From Phycisphaerae bacterium (GTDB lineage Bacteria > Planctomycetota > Phycisphaerae > SM23-33): a stretch of DNA of 64,000 nucleotides. The stretch spans positions 31,034 to 95,033 of the forward strand of contig JASLNT010000129.1 of assembly GCA_030745875.1 (NCBI GenBank), in the 5' to 3' direction. Shown in pieces: positions 27,192-35,544 of this stretch; the first letter of the stretch is position 1, and each line of letters begins with the position of its first letter. A model generated the notes under the pieces. It was given only the letters and a program-made list of their open reading frames with translations. It was not told the DNA's origin and ran no database searches. A program made the position numbers and the translations under genes.

Positions 27192-27569
27192 TTAGTTGCT
27201 ATCGTTCAACACCGCGCTGACCTTATCTATCAAAACACGGGGGTCTACGGGCTTTTCAATGAATTCGTCAACGGGCAAGACTTCGTCGTCTCTGTCGAAA
27301 TCCTGACCGAGCACCTTGCCAATGCTGCTCAGCATCAATATCGGAGCGGAGAAACCCTGGCTTCTCAGCTCGCGGGCCATCACCATACCGTCGTCAACGG
27401 CCTCCATCATGCAATCGAGAATCAACAGTTCCGGACCGAATTCCTGAACCTTCTGCATCCCCGTGCTGCGACTGGACGCGGTTGCAATGTCGTGCCCCTC
27501 CTTCTTCAAGAACATTTCCGCGGCATCCACTACATCGGGGTCGTCGTCAACGATTAGAATCTTAGCCAT
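27192..27569 (-). CDS. single-domain response regulator, first gene of the hydrogenase operon
   Basis: This 125-residue CheY-like receiver has acidic pocket residues D8-D10, phosphoacceptor D52 (LILDCMM), a Ser in LMLSS and the conserved Lys in EKPV (K106). It has no output domain, so it acts by protein contact or as a phosphate relay. Its position as the promoter-proximal gene of the hydrogenase operon, 24 bp before hydC, suggests a role in signalling tied to redox or hydrogen metabolism. No kinase gene is present in the window. Confidence 0.92.
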   Translation of the reverse strand: MAKILIVDDDPDVVDAAEMFLKKEGHDIATASSRSTGMQKVQEFGPELLILDCMMEAVDDGMVMARELRSQGFSAPILMLSSIGKVLGQDFDRDDEVLPVDEFIEKPVDPRVLIDKVSAVLNDSN

Positions 27570-27731
27570 CAGCTTCTCCTTTCAGACGCCATCGAGCGAC
27601 GCCCTTGGAATTCCATTCACACCACATTGTTGATTCTATACAACCACGGTACTGCTGTTCGTCCGGCTCAGTCGGCTTATTGTATTCTGCATTCGCCTGA
27701 TCTATTCTTCTTTCGGCTGGATCACCCCCTG

Positions 27732-27749
27732 CTGTGAATTAATTCACAA
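27732..27749. promoter_or_regulatory. putative Rex operator upstream of the hydrogenase operon
   Basis: CTGTGAATTAATTCACAA differs at one base from the Rex consensus TTGTGAA-N4-TTCACAA, and its inner 16 bases are a perfect palindrome. Rex senses the NADH/NAD+ ratio and represses fermentative and hydrogenase genes in many anaerobes. The site lies 163 bp before the first gene of an NADH-linked hydrogenase operon. It also fits TGTGA-N6-TCACA, so a CRP/FNR-family protein is the alternative. Confidence 0.72.
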
Positions 27750-27848
27750 AGGTAAGAATTGTATTTTCCATGATTACGGGAGAATCGCAAGCGCTTTTCT
27801 CGTTTTCCGGGCAGAAATTTCCCAAAAGAACACTCGTTTTCGGCCTCT

Positions 27849-27889
27849 TGTCGATGTAACAGATTATTTGTACGGCCTTTACATCGACA
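27849..27889. repeat. perfect 11-bp inverted repeat with 19-bp spacer
   Basis: TGTCGATGTAA at 27849-27859 is repeated in inverted form as TTACATCGACA at 27879-27889, in the AT-rich region between the hydrogenase operon and 28103. It could be a two-part operator or, if transcribed, a hairpin. Neither flank has a T-run typical of a terminator. Confidence 0.7.
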
Positions 27890-28102
27890 CTTAATTCCCG
27901 CAGAAATTCGCCGCGAGCACAATAAGCAGCAGGGCTAATACCAAACTCCCCCCGTCGCAAACTAATCCGTCGGAACCCGCCGACAAATCACAAACCTCGA
28001 AGCAATCGGCGCGGATTGCACCTTGCCTCAGGGGGACATTCAGATACAATTATGGTGAACTCGTCGCAACTCAGGCCCCCTGAAAGAATAGGAGAATCAA
28101 GT

Positions 28103-29455
28103 ATGGCTACCGACGCAACACGACGCGATTTCCTTAAAACAGGACTGGCGGTGACATCTTTAGCGGCTGCATCATCTCTCTCGATCACAACGGACGCCCT
28201 GGCCGCCAAGTCACCGAATTCAAAGCTGGGCGTGGCTGTCGTCGGAGCCGGGGGCATGGGCGGATACAGCGTAAGCATGGCGCTCAGAGAGAATCTCGTC
28301 GCACTGGTCGACATAGACGACAACAGAGTCGCTGACGTGATGAAACGCATCAGCAGGAACGGTAAAGCCAAATCGCCGAACGTCAAAACTTATTTCGACT
28401 ACCGCAAGATGCTCGACCAATGCCACAAGGACATCGACGTGGTTCTGGTGGCGACCCCGGACCATCATCACGCTCCCGCCTGTATTCGGGCAATACGGAT
28501 GGGCAAGGCGGCTTTCTCCCAGAAACCGCTGGCCCACAATATCGCCGAGTGCTACGCCATGGCGGCCGCTGCGAAAAAGCACAAGGTTTTGACCCAAATG
28601 GGCAACCAAGGCCATTGCAGCGAACACATACGCCGCGTATGCGAATACATATGGGCCGGGGCCGTGGGCAATGTCCTGGAAGCACACGCCATCCTCGGTC
28701 GCAACTTCGGAGGAAGCGACGGGCGACCCAAATCCGAACCCGCGCCCAAAGGCGTACACTGGGACGAGTGGATCGGTCCGGCGCCGTATCGGGATTACCA
28801 CAAGGGCCTCCACCCGTTCAGTTGGCGATCATGGAGGAAATTCGGAACGGGCACGATTGGGGACATGGCGTGTCACAATCTCGACGCGTTGTTCTGGGCT
28901 CTGCGGTTGGCCGATGCAAAGCAGTTCACCATCGAGTGCGTCTCCCAGACAAAGGGAAGCGACGAGAAATATCCCACGGACAACGTCATCCGCTGGGAGT
29001 TCCCTGCGAGGGGCAAAATGCCCCCGGTGAAGGTTTTCTCGTACGACCACAAGAAGATCAGACCTGATGTCATGACTGAGACCGAGAAGAAGCACAACCG
29101 TAGATTCGGGGAGTTTACGCTGTTCGTGGGCGACAAGGCGATGATCGGAACTGACGGGCGGATCATCCCCGAAGAGAAACACAAGGCGTTCACCCCTCCG
29201 CCGAAGACCATTCCTCGCGCCCACGGAGGTCCGATCGAGGATCTCTTCTACGCCATAAAGAACGGAGGCTCCCCCTGCTCGAACTTCATCGATTCAGCCG
29301 CCCCGCTCACTGCATTTGCATTGACCGGGCACCTTGCGATGTTCGCGGGCGTCGGAAAAAAACTCCAATGGGACGTTGAGAAAATGAAGGTGACCAATGC
29401 TCCAGAGATCAACAAGTACGTGGGACGCGAATACAGAAAAGGCTGGGAAATATAA
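28103..29455 (+). CDS. Tat-exported Gfo/Idh/MocA-family oxidoreductase
   Basis: I start at MATDATRRDFLKTGLAV (450 residues), 8 bp after GGAG. The RRDFLK Tat signal implies folding with cofactor before export. The NAD(P)-binding Rossmann motif is GVAVVGAGGMGGYSVSMA (about 41-58), followed by ATPDHHHAPACIRAIRMGKAAFSQKPL, the region with the family Lys. Such exported proteins are abundant in Planctomycetota and some act as sugar 3-dehydrogenases or lyases with tightly held NAD. The next gene, a pectate-lyase-like protein, follows closely. With the ThuA-DUF1080 protein at 30847 it suggests oxidative sugar breakdown outside the cytoplasm, which is inference. Confidence 0.92.
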   Translation: MATDATRRDFLKTGLAVTSLAAASSLSITTDALAAKSPNSKLGVAVVGAGGMGGYSVSMALRENLVALVDIDDNRVADVMKRISRNGKAKSPNVKTYFDYRKMLDQCHKDIDVVLVATPDHHHAPACIRAIRMGKAAFSQKPLAHNIAECYAMAAAAKKHKVLTQMGNQGHCSEHIRRVCEYIWAGAVGNVLEAHAILGRNFGGSDGRPKSEPAPKGVHWDEWIGPAPYRDYHKGLHPFSWRSWRKFGTGTIGDMACHNLDALFWALRLADAKQFTIECVSQTKGSDEKYPTDNVIRWEFPARGKMPPVKVFSYDHKKIRPDVMTETEKKHNRRFGEFTLFVGDKAMIGTDGRIIPEEKHKAFTPPPKTIPRAHGGPIEDLFYAIKNGGSPCSNFIDSAAPLTAFALTGHLAMFAGVGKKLQWDVEKMKVTNAPEINKYVGREYRKGWEI

Positions 29456-29471
29456 CGCAGGGACGGCTGGG

Positions 29472-30854
29472 ATGAGACATGCGATGACTGTGTGCGTCGC
29501 GATGGCGCTGGTGTGCGTCGCGGGATCGGCTTGCGGACAGGCAAAGAAAACTCTTCCCGCGTTTCCTGGAGCCGAAGGTTTCGGAGCCATCGCCGTCGGC
29601 GGGCGCGGTGGGCGAATCATTAAGGTCTCCAATCTCAAGACCAGCGGACCGGGCAGTCTGCAGGCCGCCTGCCAAACCAAAGGGGCTCGAACAGTTGTCT
29701 TTGACGTCAGCGGAGTGATACCGGGCGGGGTGACGATAACGTCAGGAAAGTTGACTATCGCCGGCCAGACCGCGCCCGGCGCCGGGATCACAATAGAGGG
29801 CCTCCTCGCTACAGAATACCGCATTGAACCGCCCTGCAACGACATTATCATCCGTTTCCTGCGCGTGCGCCCCCGACCGCCAAGACGCAAGACTGTTTCT
29901 GGAGACTGCCTGCAGTTAACGAGAGTCGACCGCCTGATGATCGATCACGTTTCGTGTTCGTGGGGTTGCGACGAGAACATGGACCTTTGCGGTTCGTCCA
30001 ACGTCACCGTCCAGTGGTCGGCCATCGAGGAATCCGACCCCCGCGGACACGTCAAGGGCCAGCACAACTACGGGATGATCATCGGCTATACCGACCGTGG
30101 CGACGTGACTATTCACCACAATCTCTTCGCCCACCACCAGAAGCGCGCACCCCTGATCGGCTGCGATATCGTCGACCATCGCAATAACGTGATCTACAAC
30201 ATGCTGCTTCCGTTCATATTGCACCCCATGGACATGAACCGCCGCCGCCCGGGCAAACCTTTCCGGTTCAACCTGGTGGCTAACACGTTCCTGTCCGGCC
30301 CGAACGTCAAGAACCACATGAAGGGACGCCCGCTGGACAAGCTGATATGGAATCGCCCCAACACGCACCTGCACGCCCTATGCAACACATGCTCGTGGAT
30401 CGCTGGTGAGGGACGGGCAAAATCGACCGCCAAGCCGCTGTCCGAAAAACCCTGGCCCGCTCCACCGGTCAAAACGCAGTCAGCCCCCGCGGCCTGCAAA
30501 CTGGTCCTGGCCCGGGCCGGATGCCTCCCGCGAGACACAGTCAGCAAGCGCACCGTCAAAGAGGTCCGCACAGCGACCGGCTCCTGGGGCCGACACGAAC
30601 CGCGCGGAGGTCTGATGGAAGGGCTTAAGGTCGCCAGACCCCCCGCCGACACCGATGCCGACGGTATGTCCGACAAATGGGAACGCGCCCACAATCTCGA
30701 CCCCTCCGACCCGGCCGACGCAAGCAAAACCGTCCCCGCCGGCGCATCGCCTAGAGACCGCCACAAAGGCTACACATGGATAGAATTCTACATAAACGAC
30801 CTGGCTGACAAACTCATAGCGGCGCAGGAGCCTGTGGTGAAAGAATCTACTTAA
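29472..30854 (+). CDS. exported pectate-lyase-like parallel beta-helix protein
   Basis: The start MRHAMTVCVAMALVCVAGSACG (460 residues) gives a signal peptide. A longer open frame overlaps the previous gene. FPGAEGFGA, GGRIIKVSNLKTSGPGSLQAA, VFDVSGVI and LTIAGQTAPG are typical of PL1-type pectate-lyase-like proteins. The helix continues with DHVSCSWGCDENMD, VTIHHNLFAHHQKRAP and FRFNLVANTF. The C terminus has a calcium-type acidic segment, DTDADGMSDKWERAHNLDP, as in thrombospondin-3/dockerin-like repeats. It probably cleaves or binds uronic-acid polymers outside the cell, but the metal and catalytic residues are not certain. Its last 8 bp overlap the convergent ThuA-DUF1080 gene. Confidence 0.86.
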   Translation: MRHAMTVCVAMALVCVAGSACGQAKKTLPAFPGAEGFGAIAVGGRGGRIIKVSNLKTSGPGSLQAACQTKGARTVVFDVSGVIPGGVTITSGKLTIAGQTAPGAGITIEGLLATEYRIEPPCNDIIIRFLRVRPRPPRRKTVSGDCLQLTRVDRLMIDHVSCSWGCDENMDLCGSSNVTVQWSAIEESDPRGHVKGQHNYGMIIGYTDRGDVTIHHNLFAHHQKRAPLIGCDIVDHRNNVIYNMLLPFILHPMDMNRRRPGKPFRFNLVANTFLSGPNVKNHMKGRPLDKLIWNRPNTHLHALCNTCSWIAGEGRAKSTAKPLSEKPWPAPPVKTQSAPAACKLVLARAGCLPRDTVSKRTVKEVRTATGSWGRHEPRGGLMEGLKVARPPADTDADGMSDKWERAHNLDPSDPADASKTVPAGASPRDRHKGYTWIEFYINDLADKLIAAQEPVVKEST

Positions 30855-32421
30855 GTCGTTTGATGTAGATGTTTCTGAACTGCACCAGGCTCGACGCGGG
30901 ATTAAATTTTCCCGTCTTGCCGATCGGTCCGCCGTGGTGCTGGAGAACTATCGGGCCTTCATCCGGTATTCCGGGCATCTGGGAGTTCTCAAGCACCGTC
31001 TTACCGTTCAGAACGGCCGTTACGCGATCGCCCTTCACTGTTATGTCGAACGCATTCCATTGTCCGACAGGGTTGTCGGCTTTTACTTTCGGGACGGCTC
31101 CGGCGCGAACCTCCGCCGACAGCTTCCTATCCAGTCGAATGCCGTACATTTCGCCCGAACCGCAATCCCAGCACCAGAGGTTCATCTGGGCCTTACCGTA
31201 ACCTCGCGGGAATATGCCCGAGTCGGCGTTGGGTTTGAGCGTCTTGACGACCTTTCCGTTTGCATCCTTCTTGTATGAACCGTCAGGCAGGATCGTCGGC
31301 ATGGAGAACAATCCGGTTGCCCGCTTGAAACGCCACTCGATATGCAACGAGTAATTGGCGTACTTCTCTTTGGACACCAGATTCTTGCTGCCCTTGGCCT
31401 CGGAGGAAGCGTCGTAGTCGATCACGCCATCGAGGACTTTCCAGTGGCCATTATCGCCTTTGGGCACGATCCAGCCGGACATGTCCTTGCCGTTGAACAT
31501 GCTGACGTAACCGTCGGCGAGCAGTTTCTTCGGATCGACCATCACGGAACCGGCCGATTTCAGCGGACCACTGGGCGTGGTGTCCGCCTCCAGATCGCCG
31601 AGTGCAAACTGGATTCCGTCCAGGTAGAACCGCAGCAGATTGGCGTCCATGAAGCTCTTGGGATTATGACCAAGCGAAGAGTAGAACACTTTGCCCTTTC
31701 CGAACTTCCGGACCCATGCGATCGCGTTGTCATTGTCGGCGCGTTTGCCTCGTTTCTTCACGATGTCCATATCCAGCGTCAGCAGGATGCGAAGCTTCTC
31801 CCGCGTATAGATCTTTGCGAACTGGTATATCTCGTCGTTAACCGGAAACCCCTTCCCCCCGAAGACCTTCGTCAACTTATGATCGGGATCGTCTATTTTC
31901 ACCGCAACGTTGCCGGACCAGGGATGTCCGGTGAAGAACCCGCCAAAGACTTCGCCGAACTTGTTGTCGGTGGCTGCGTGGAATCCGATCAATCCGCCGC
32001 CGGCGGACACGTAATCGCCGAGGTTCTCGACCAGTGTCTTTCCGTTGGCGGCTTTGCCTCCCCCACCAGTGGAATTGTTCACGCAGACCGCATCAAACTC
32101 TTTGAGTTTCTCCGGGACGAGGATTTCGGCCATCGCCTTAGTGTCGTATATGAATGTGAGTTCGAACGCCTTGGTTTGCCCAGCCATGAGTTGAAGGGCC
32201 TTCTCGCCAGCCAGTCGCCCCTGGTCGTGACTCTGGTACGACAGTACAAGAATTTTCCGCGGCTTCTTCGGCTTGACTGTCGCCTTTTTTGGCATGGCAG
32301 CCTTCATTATCGCCACCTGCTCGTCCGAAGGTCCCCGCCGTTTCCGAGCCGCGTGCGTACTGTCAACCGGAACAAGAGCAAACCCCAACGCCGCGATAAT
32401 CGATAGTGCGATGTTTTTCAT
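30847..32421 (-). CDS. exported ThuA domain fused to DUF1080 (3-keto-disaccharide hydrolase-like)
   Basis: This 524-residue protein has a signal peptide (to about 24). Residues about 55-285 are a ThuA domain, a class I amidotransferase-like fold seen in trehalose-utilisation proteins: KILVLSYQSHDQG, VCVNNSTGGGG, GGLIGFHAATDN, KVFYSSLGHNPKSF. Residues about 305-524 are a DUF1080 lectin-like domain (FNGKDMSGWIVPKGDNGHWKVLDGVID, NADSGIFPRG, VQFRNIYIKRL). DUF1080 members are linked to hydrolysis or lysis of 3-keto-glycosides. One polypeptide holding both domains suggests two steps of one exported pathway. It is transcribed towards the pectate-lyase-like gene and overlaps its 3' end by 8 bp. Confidence 0.9.
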   Translation of the reverse strand: MKNIALSIIAALGFALVPVDSTHAARKRRGPSDEQVAIMKAAMPKKATVKPKKPRKILVLSYQSHDQGRLAGEKALQLMAGQTKAFELTFIYDTKAMAEILVPEKLKEFDAVCVNNSTGGGGKAANGKTLVENLGDYVSAGGGLIGFHAATDNKFGEVFGGFFTGHPWSGNVAVKIDDPDHKLTKVFGGKGFPVNDEIYQFAKIYTREKLRILLTLDMDIVKKRGKRADNDNAIAWVRKFGKGKVFYSSLGHNPKSFMDANLLRFYLDGIQFALGDLEADTTPSGPLKSAGSVMVDPKKLLADGYVSMFNGKDMSGWIVPKGDNGHWKVLDGVIDYDASSEAKGSKNLVSKEKYANYSLHIEWRFKRATGLFSMPTILPDGSYKKDANGKVVKTLKPNADSGIFPRGYGKAQMNLWCWDCGSGEMYGIRLDRKLSAEVRAGAVPKVKADNPVGQWNAFDITVKGDRVTAVLNGKTVLENSQMPGIPDEGPIVLQHHGGPIGKTGKFNPASSLVQFRNIYIKRLK

Positions 32422-32529
32422 AGTACGTGTCCTTTCACCTCAAATCATAAACACCCGCCGCCGGAGAATCCACCGCCCCTTGATTGTTTTCGAGCCGAGT
32501 ACATAATGAACGGTAACAAGGAGACCAAC

Positions 32530-33855
32530 ATGAAACGTCTGAAACTAACTGTTACGTGTGCTTTCATCATCTCTCTAATGGCTTCCGGCTCGATAAGCCA
32601 GGGTGTCGAAGCTGAGTTTGCGATCAACCTCCCTGCGTTTGCTTCGCTGAAGGCCAGGCTGAACATTTTTGACGAAAAACTGCCCGATCCGGACAAGCTG
32701 GGCATGCGAAAGACAATCGCCTACGAAGAGAATGAGCGATTCACTTACATGATGGGGCGCACGGGCGTTTCGCTGCGGCGGATATTCTTCATCAAACCGG
32801 CTACGCTCATCGTAAGCGACACTCTGGACAAGACGCCCGACAAGCCGGCGACGTGGTATGCCGGCGTCGATAAAACCCCTGAACTCAACGGCCGCAAGTT
32901 CTCATTCGGCGCGGGAGTATGCGAAACGATCCTGCCGATAGAAGCCGAACTCAAGCTCGCCAAGAAAGCTGTCAGCGTGACGGCCAAGCACAACTACTCG
33001 CGAATCTTCGTTCATGTGCTGCACTTGACCGACAACGCAAAAACGCCAACTCCGGTGACCAAACTCATCGGCGAGGGACACGTCCCCCAACTTTCGATCA
33101 AGATCGGCGACCTCGAGTACAACATCGTTCTCCCGCCGGAGCAGAAATTGGCCGGCAGCGTCGCGATCACCAACTCGACCGACCCAAAGAAGAGCACCGA
33201 TCGCAGGCTCTTGCCTTCGGGCATACTCCCTCACGGCGACAAAATCGTCGCCATGATGAAGAGATGGGACAACGCATATCGCAACTATCATCGCCCGGGG
33301 TGGGACAGCGGGCGAGTGGCCTTTGAACTGCGAAAAGTCGTCGAAAACGGGAGCGTCAAGCCATGCCGCACAGTTATCCTGGGCTGCGGAACCGGCACAA
33401 ACGCCGAATACCTCGCCGGCAAGGGCTTTGAGGTGACCGCAATTGACATATCGCCGACCTGCCTGGTGATGGCCAAAAGAAAATCCGACGTCAGCGGGTC
33501 CGGTGTAAAATGGATGCTGGCCGACGTGCTGTCGCCGCCGGAGATGAAACCGTTCGACTTCATTTTCGATCGCGGATGCTACCACAACATCCGAAAACAT
33601 AACGCCGCGGGGTTCGTCAAGGCGTCGAACAAACTGTCCAAACCCGGAACGAAGTTCATACTGCTGGCCGGCAGCGCGGCCGAAAAGAAACACTGGGGCC
33701 CGCCTCGCATAAAGGAATCGGAGATCCGCGAAGATTTTTCACCGTCATTCAAGATCGAATCGATGAAACAGTCATGGTTCGACCTGGACCGAAGGCGCCA
33801 CAGCAAAAAGGGGCCATGGGCCTGGTGCGTAATGATGACCCGGAAGAAAGAATAG
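32530..33855 (+). CDS. exported protein with SAM-dependent methyltransferase-like C-terminal domain
   Basis: The start MKRLKLTVTCAFIISLMASGS (441 residues) follows AAGGAG by 7 bp and gives a clear signal peptide. Residues about 25-245 are beta-rich, with a heparinase-II/III-like look (FTYMMGRTGVSLRRIFFIKPATLIVSDTL), but I cannot assign this firmly. From about residue 250 comes a class I methyltransferase of the TPMT type: motif I VILGCGTGTNAEYLAGKGF (about 280-298), acidic loop VTAIDIS, then FDFIFDRGCYHNI. SAM is not expected outside the cytoplasm, so an exported methyltransferase is odd. The domain may bind another ligand, or the N-terminal helix may be a membrane anchor. Confidence 0.8.
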   Translation: MKRLKLTVTCAFIISLMASGSISQGVEAEFAINLPAFASLKARLNIFDEKLPDPDKLGMRKTIAYEENERFTYMMGRTGVSLRRIFFIKPATLIVSDTLDKTPDKPATWYAGVDKTPELNGRKFSFGAGVCETILPIEAELKLAKKAVSVTAKHNYSRIFVHVLHLTDNAKTPTPVTKLIGEGHVPQLSIKIGDLEYNIVLPPEQKLAGSVAITNSTDPKKSTDRRLLPSGILPHGDKIVAMMKRWDNAYRNYHRPGWDSGRVAFELRKVVENGSVKPCRTVILGCGTGTNAEYLAGKGFEVTAIDISPTCLVMAKRKSDVSGSGVKWMLADVLSPPEMKPFDFIFDRGCYHNIRKHNAAGFVKASNKLSKPGTKFILLAGSAAEKKHWGPPRIKESEIREDFSPSFKIESMKQSWFDLDRRRHSKKGPWAWCVMMTRKKE

Positions 33856-33903
33856 CCCATAGAGTCAGGGCGTCAACCACAGAAGTCTCAATCGATCGGG
33901 AGC

Positions 33904-35532
33904 ATGAGTATGAGTTTAAAGACAAGGCGCTATTTCGCTGGCGTGATTATTGCTTTGGTCCTGCCCGCATTTCAGACCATCGGTCACTGCAAGCCCCCGC
34001 CCGCGATAGAAACGGTGAAGATTGGAGTCAGGCGCGTGTTCCTGGTTAACGGTAAACCGTTCTTTCCGATCATGTCATGGCTTCAGGACTCCAAGAACTT
34101 CCCGGCCGTAAAGGCGTGCGGAATGAACGCCACCGCGGGATACTGGCCCGGATCAAGCGGAACGAAAGATGTAACCGAATACATCAAACTCGTGCGAGGC
34201 GCGGGACTCTACGGAGTCATGCCTTTCAATGCCCGACTGAAAGGCCACCCCGCCCTGCTGGGTTACATCCACAGCGATGAACCGGATCTTCCCCGCTTGG
34301 TCAGTAACGCGGTCATCGCGCCGTCGAAAAACTTGAAGATCAACCGCAGGACACCGCTCTGGAAACTGCTGGACGGCGTGACTCACAGTTGGTCGGTGCT
34401 CGATCCGCTAGATGGGGCTTCGATTACGATTAAGCCCGAAAAAGCGGTAACGGTAAGTTCCCTGGCGGTGTGGCTGACCGTGTCAAAGGATCTTCCCCTT
34501 GCCAAAACAATCCTCTTCGAAGCCAACGGTAAGAAAATTCTCACCGCAACGCTGATCGCCAAGAAAGGGCGTCAGAAGTTCGACCTGCCCAAACCTGTTG
34601 CGTTCAGCGAACTGAAGGTCACCATCACAGCCACTATCAAAGCGAAAAACGCCTGGGGCTCTCTGGGTGAGATCGAAGGATTCGACAGGAGCGGGAAGAA
34701 CGTCCTGCTGGCCCGGCCGCGAAACGCACCCCGCATGACTCCGGACCAGACCGCCGCCCAGTACAAACTCATCAAGACCACAGATCCCTCACGCCCGGTC
34801 TTCATGACGTTCACCGGATACTTCCTCCCGTTCTTCAAGAAGTTCAGCGACGCCGAGCGTGAAATATACCCCCGCTACGTCAAATCCGCCGACGTTGTAG
34901 GATACGACATCTATCCCATCTACGGATGGAACAAACCACAGTGGATCCACCTTGTCCATGACGGCACGAAGCGGCTGGCGGAGTTGGCGGGCGACAGACC
35001 GGTTTATGCGTGGATCGAAACTTCGAGGGGGGGACAGTGGACCGGGCCTCTGTCCGGACAGAAGGAAGTCACGCCAACTCATATCCGAGCCGAAGTGTGG
35101 ATGGCGATCTGTCGCGGAGCCACCGCTGTCGGCTACTTTACGCACGTCTGGAAACCATCGTACAACCAGTTCGGCGTGCCTGAGAAGAACCGCAAGGCGA
35201 TGGCCGAGATCAACGCACAGATCACGCGACTGGCGCCGGAGATACTGTCTGCGTCGCCGAAGCGAGCGGTAACGCTCCGGGCCTCAGGCGACGTGAAAGT
35301 AGACGTAATGGCCCGCGCTACGAGCAACGGGATAACCGTCTTCGCGGTGAACTACGACGAGCGCCTCAAGCAAACCAAAGCGGTGGTGAAAGTCGACAAA
35401 CTGCCCGCGGGAACCAAGGTGACCGTAGTCGACGAAAACCGAACCATCTCAAGCCAAGCCGGTTCGTTCACAGACACTTTCGCCCCGCTAGCGGTTAACA
35501 TATACCGCATCGCAAACGCCTCACAGAAATGA
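33904..35532 (+). CDS. exported glycoside-hydrolase-like TIM-barrel protein with inserted beta domain
   Basis: This 542-residue protein has a signal peptide. The second Met (MSLKTRR, 33910) is an equally good start. VFLVNGKPFFPIMSWLQDS and ACGMNATAGYWPG match the beginning of beta-galactosidase/GH-A-like barrels. LLGYIHSDEPDLP carries an acidic pair typical of a barrel strand end, and YAWIETSRGGQW supplies a second candidate acid. Between them (about 130-275) sits a discoidin-like beta domain (WSVLDPLDGASITIKPEKAVTVSSLAVWLT). The C terminus is a beta-sandwich (ITVFAVNYDERLKQTKAVVKV). Catalytic residues and substrate are not certain. The oxidoreductase-GDPD gene follows after 12 bp. Confidence 0.78.
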   Translation: MSMSLKTRRYFAGVIIALVLPAFQTIGHCKPPPAIETVKIGVRRVFLVNGKPFFPIMSWLQDSKNFPAVKACGMNATAGYWPGSSGTKDVTEYIKLVRGAGLYGVMPFNARLKGHPALLGYIHSDEPDLPRLVSNAVIAPSKNLKINRRTPLWKLLDGVTHSWSVLDPLDGASITIKPEKAVTVSSLAVWLTVSKDLPLAKTILFEANGKKILTATLIAKKGRQKFDLPKPVAFSELKVTITATIKAKNAWGSLGEIEGFDRSGKNVLLARPRNAPRMTPDQTAAQYKLIKTTDPSRPVFMTFTGYFLPFFKKFSDAEREIYPRYVKSADVVGYDIYPIYGWNKPQWIHLVHDGTKRLAELAGDRPVYAWIETSRGGQWTGPLSGQKEVTPTHIRAEVWMAICRGATAVGYFTHVWKPSYNQFGVPEKNRKAMAEINAQITRLAPEILSASPKRAVTLRASGDVKVDVMARATSNGITVFAVNYDERLKQTKAVVKVDKLPAGTKVTVVDENRTISSQAGSFTDTFAPLAVNIYRIANASQK

Positions 35533-35544
35533 CGGGAGATAAGC

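Larger units (their letters stand above)
27570..28102. other. AT-rich divergent regulatory region, hydrogenase operon / Gfo-Idh-MocA gene
   Basis: These 533 bp carry no convincing gene; short open frames here have no family features or ribosome sites. The region is clearly more AT-rich than its neighbours. It holds a near-consensus Rex operator (27732-27749) and a perfect 11-bp inverted repeat (27849-27889), both annotated separately. Confidence 0.7.

Noticed and set aside
27739..27960. 73-codon minus-strand frame upstream of the hydrogenase operon
   Set aside because: AT-rich regulatory region with the Rex-like site at its edge; no ribosome site or family features.
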